A stretch of 8,144 nt of DNA, from contig JABGWN010000081.1 in NCBI GenBank assembly GCA_018645535.1, forward strand, positions 1 through 8,144, given 5' to 3'. Every line of letters begins with the position of its first letter. The first letter of the stretch is position 1. A program made the position numbers and the translations under genes. The notes under the pieces are model-generated. The model searched no databases. It had not been told where the DNA came from and worked only from the letters and a program-made list of their open reading frames with translations. The DNA comes from Methanobacteriota archaeon (GTDB taxonomy: Archaea > Thermoplasmatota > Poseidoniia > Poseidoniales > Poseidoniaceae). Below, piece by piece: positions 6,464 through 8,144 of the stretch.

Positions 6464-6949
6464 CTTCTTGGCTTTAGCGGAAATGGACTTCGCATCTTCA
6501 TCACTAATTCCAAGTGCTGCTTGGAATTTCTTCAAATCTTCAAGTTCATCTTCCGTGATAATTCCATCAGCCCAAGCCTCTTCGTAAGCCTTGATCAAGA
6601 AATCCTTGTAAGCATCAGGGTTTAGAAGTACGTCACGAATCAATCCGTGGTCGACAGTATTTGTCGGCGCATCGGAACTAAGTTCCATCATAGCAGTTGA
6701 ACGACGCATCTCCTTCACAGCCATATCTTTCAATCCATGTCCTGCCCAGACAGCTCCAGCAGCGATAACAGATGCAGCAAACCATCGCATCATGTCAGGA
6801 TCGACTAATTCACCTGGCTCAACCAAATGAAAGAGACCTAAAACAGCCATAGCAGCCCCGCACATGACTTCAAACCAATCATTCAAATCCGCTTCATCAG
6901 AAAATACAGATAGTCGTTGCTCGATTAGCAACTCGGTGTTGTCGTCCAT
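6446..6949 (-). CDS. Small two-helix membrane protein with TerB-like C-terminal region
   Basis: The product is 167 residues. A short acidic head (1-24) is followed by two membrane helices (about 25-43, WFEVMCGAAMAVLGLFHLV, and 53-71, MMRWFAASVIAAGAVWAGHG) and a cytoplasmic tail. The tail segment AWADGIITEDELEDLKKF with LGISDEDA (125-153) has the 'aDG.it..E...l......lgis.e' pattern found in TerB-like helical domains (related to DnaJ/tellurite-resistance TerB) and, loosely, SHOCT modules. Role unknown; such tails often serve as membrane-associated protein-binding parts. On the minus strand a GAGG (plus-strand CCTC 6953-6956) stands three bases before ATG 6949, supporting the start. It is divergent from the helicase gene (87 bases between the starts) and convergent with the big membrane protein, whose last six codons it overlaps. 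Confidence 0.75.
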   Translation of the reverse strand: MDDNTELLIEQRLSVFSDEADLNDWFEVMCGAAMAVLGLFHLVEPGELVDPDMMRWFAASVIAAGAVWAGHGLKDMAVKEMRRSTAMMELSSDAPTNTVDHGLIRDVLLNPDAYKDFLIKAYEEAWADGIITEDELEDLKKFQAALGISDEDAKSISAKAKKSNSEE

Positions 6950-6967
6950 GAACCTCGTAGAAAGCGA

Positions 6968-6972
6968 AAGGA
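6968..6972 (+). promoter_or_regulatory. Candidate Shine-Dalgarno site for an upstream GTG start of the helicase
   Basis: AAGGA lies seven bases before GTG 6980, which is in frame with the helicase with no stop between. The ATG at 7037 has nothing comparable. It therefore leaves the true start open between 6980 and 7037. Confidence 0.3.
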
Positions 6973-7036
6973 CTTATGCGTGTCGGCATACAAGTTGAAG
7001 CGCATTCCTTTTCACCCGTTGACGCAACCTGTGGTC

Positions 7037-8144
7037 ATGGGCGAGCAGGATAGAGCGATTGCAAACCTTGCTCTTCCAGAAAATGTACGCCATTTTTTCA
7101 CATCCAAATGGAAAATTGAACATCTACACCCGCCACAATATGAAGCGATGGAGGCAGTGTTCTCTCGTTCAAATATCCTTCTTGCAATTCCAACCGCATC
7201 AGGCAAGTCACTTGTTGCTTACATAGCAATTCTCAACCAATTACTCACTCATAACCCTGGCTCTCGAGCAGTATATATCGTACCTCTAAAGGCTCTAGCG
7301 AGTGAAAAATTTGAGGAACTCAAGGAAATTGGAACCGAGATCGGTTTGAAAATTGGACTCGGAGTGGGCGATGCAACTGCAGAAGCAAAGAACATCGAAG
7401 ATTGTGACATCCTTATTTGCACCTCAGAGAAGTTGGACTCCCTCATGCGAACACGATCAGAACTCATGAGTAATGTTTCAGTTGTTGTTGCCGATGAATT
7501 CCACCTCCTTCATGATTCAACGAGAGGGCCCACGCTTGAGATCAATCTTACTCGATTGAGAACGCTTCGTCCAAATGCCCAATTAATCGCCTTATCAGCG
7601 ACTGTTGGAAATTGTGAAATTCTCGCTACTTGGCTTGATGCTACTCTTATCAAATCAGATTGGAGACCTGTGGATTTGGAGTACTCAACCCTGCATGATC
7701 GCCACCTTGAACCACGTAAGGTCCAGTCCTCATCAATGGACAATACGGTTCAACCACTTTCACCACCGAGACATCTAGAAGGACCTTTGAGCCACCCTTC
7801 TTGGATCGTTCTCAATGATAGTATCGACCAAGGCGGTCAAGTTTTGGTCTTTGTTGGAACCCGTAGAAGTGCCCAATCTGAGGCAAAGAAACTTTCAGCA
7901 CGTGTCAAGAAACGATTCGCAAAAGAACAACCTGAGCGGTTGATTGAACTCGAACTGATAGCAGATTCTCTCGAAGGAAGAACGCAGACAAGTATGGGGG
8001 AAGCACTAGCTCTGTGTGTCCGAGGAGGTGTCGCCTTCCATCATGCTGGATTGACACATCGACAACGCCAAGTGATTGAAGGGGCCTTCAAGAAAGGTTT
8101 GCTTCTAGCGCTCTGTGCAACCCCTACTCTAGCAGCAGGCGTGA
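7037..8144 (+). CDS. hel308: Hel308-type superfamily 2 DNA helicase (3' truncated)
   Basis: The first 369 residues are present; the window ends inside motif TPTLAAGV. All expected Ski2/Hel308 motifs appear in order: Q-motif Gln34 (HPPQ), Walker A PTASGKS (52-58), PLKALASEK (83-91), TSEKLDSL (129-136), motif II DEFH (153-156) in place of the commoner DEVH/DEIH/DEAH, RGPTLE (163-168), LSATVGN (186-192), SDWRPV (207-212), VFVGTRRSA (271-279), GVAFHHAGL (331-339), and ATPTLAAGV (361-369). Hel308 is a 3'-5' ATP-dependent DNA helicase that acts on stalled replication forks and branched DNA in archaea; the winged-helix and ratchet domains would lie beyond the edge. ATG 7037 gives the family's usual short head (NLALPENVRHFF) but has no SD. 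The frame is open upstream, and GTG 6980, seven bases after AAGGA (6968-6972), is an alternative start adding 19 residues. The window's best-recognised gene and the main archaeal marker. Confidence 0.93.
   Translation, partial: MGEQDRAIANLALPENVRHFFTSKWKIEHLHPPQYEAMEAVFSRSNILLAIPTASGKSLVAYIAILNQLLTHNPGSRAVYIVPLKALASEKFEELKEIGTEIGLKIGLGVGDATAEAKNIEDCDILICTSEKLDSLMRTRSELMSNVSVVVADEFHLLHDSTRGPTLEINLTRLRTLRPNAQLIALSATVGNCEILATWLDATLIKSDWRPVDLEYSTLHDRHLEPRKVQSSSMDNTVQPLSPPRHLEGPLSHPSWIVLNDSIDQGGQVLVFVGTRRSAQSEAKKLSARVKKRFAKEQPERLIELELIADSLEGRTQTSMGEALALCVRGGVAFHHAGLTHRQRQVIEGAFKKGLLLALCATPTLAAGV

Noticed and set aside
6976..7053. 25-codon ORF from ATG 6976 just before the helicase start, possibly an upstream ORF
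   Set aside because: AAGGA lies only three bases before it, better spaced for GTG 6980; no family is seen and it overlaps the helicase N terminus in another frame, so chance is likelier.

Overview
The window looks like a chromosomal piece of an archaeon, probably a mesophilic marine euryarchaeote of the Marine Group II (Poseidoniales) kind. The domain assignment rests on the Hel308-type helicase at the right edge, a TATA box (TTTATAAA, 2793-2800) of archaeal form in front of the only clear transcription start, and short or absent leaders mixed with a few Shine-Dalgarno sites. The lineage is an inference from overall style (moderate GC, large acidic secreted or membrane proteins of unknown family); no 16S or other marker is present.

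Layout, left to right. (1) 1-1839: 3' part of a polytopic membrane protein that carries a thioredoxin/AhpC-like domain without cysteines. It is followed 38 bases later by (2) 1878-2774, a RecB/Cas4/AddB-like PD-(D/E)XK-fold protein that keeps all four cysteines of the iron-sulfur staple but seems to have lost the nuclease residues. (3) 2775-3261: a TATA box, a possible 36-codon ORF, and a small very basic orphan protein whose start overlaps the 36-codon ORF's stop. (4) 3262-3379: 118 bases without a gene, rich in short inverted repeats that can pair in more than one way. (5) 3380-6463: a probable operon of a hotdog (PaaI-type) thioesterase, a SprT-like zinc metalloprotease with a C-terminal zinc ribbon, and a large signal-peptide-bearing membrane protein with two exported domains. 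(6) 6446-6949, minus strand: a small two-helix membrane protein with a TerB-like acidic tail, converging on and overlapping the preceding gene by 18 bases. (7) 7037-8144: the N-terminal two thirds of a Hel308/Ski2-family DNA helicase, cut by the window edge.

Three genes touch DNA maintenance or protein-DNA processing by family (the RecB-like protein, the SprT-like protease, Hel308), but they lie in three separate transcription units, so a joint system is not shown. No tRNA, rRNA, CRISPR array, transposase or integrase was seen. The most interesting items are the apparently inactivated iron-sulfur nuclease-fold protein, the cysteine-free thioredoxin-like domain built into a membrane protein, and the structured spacer at 3279-3374.
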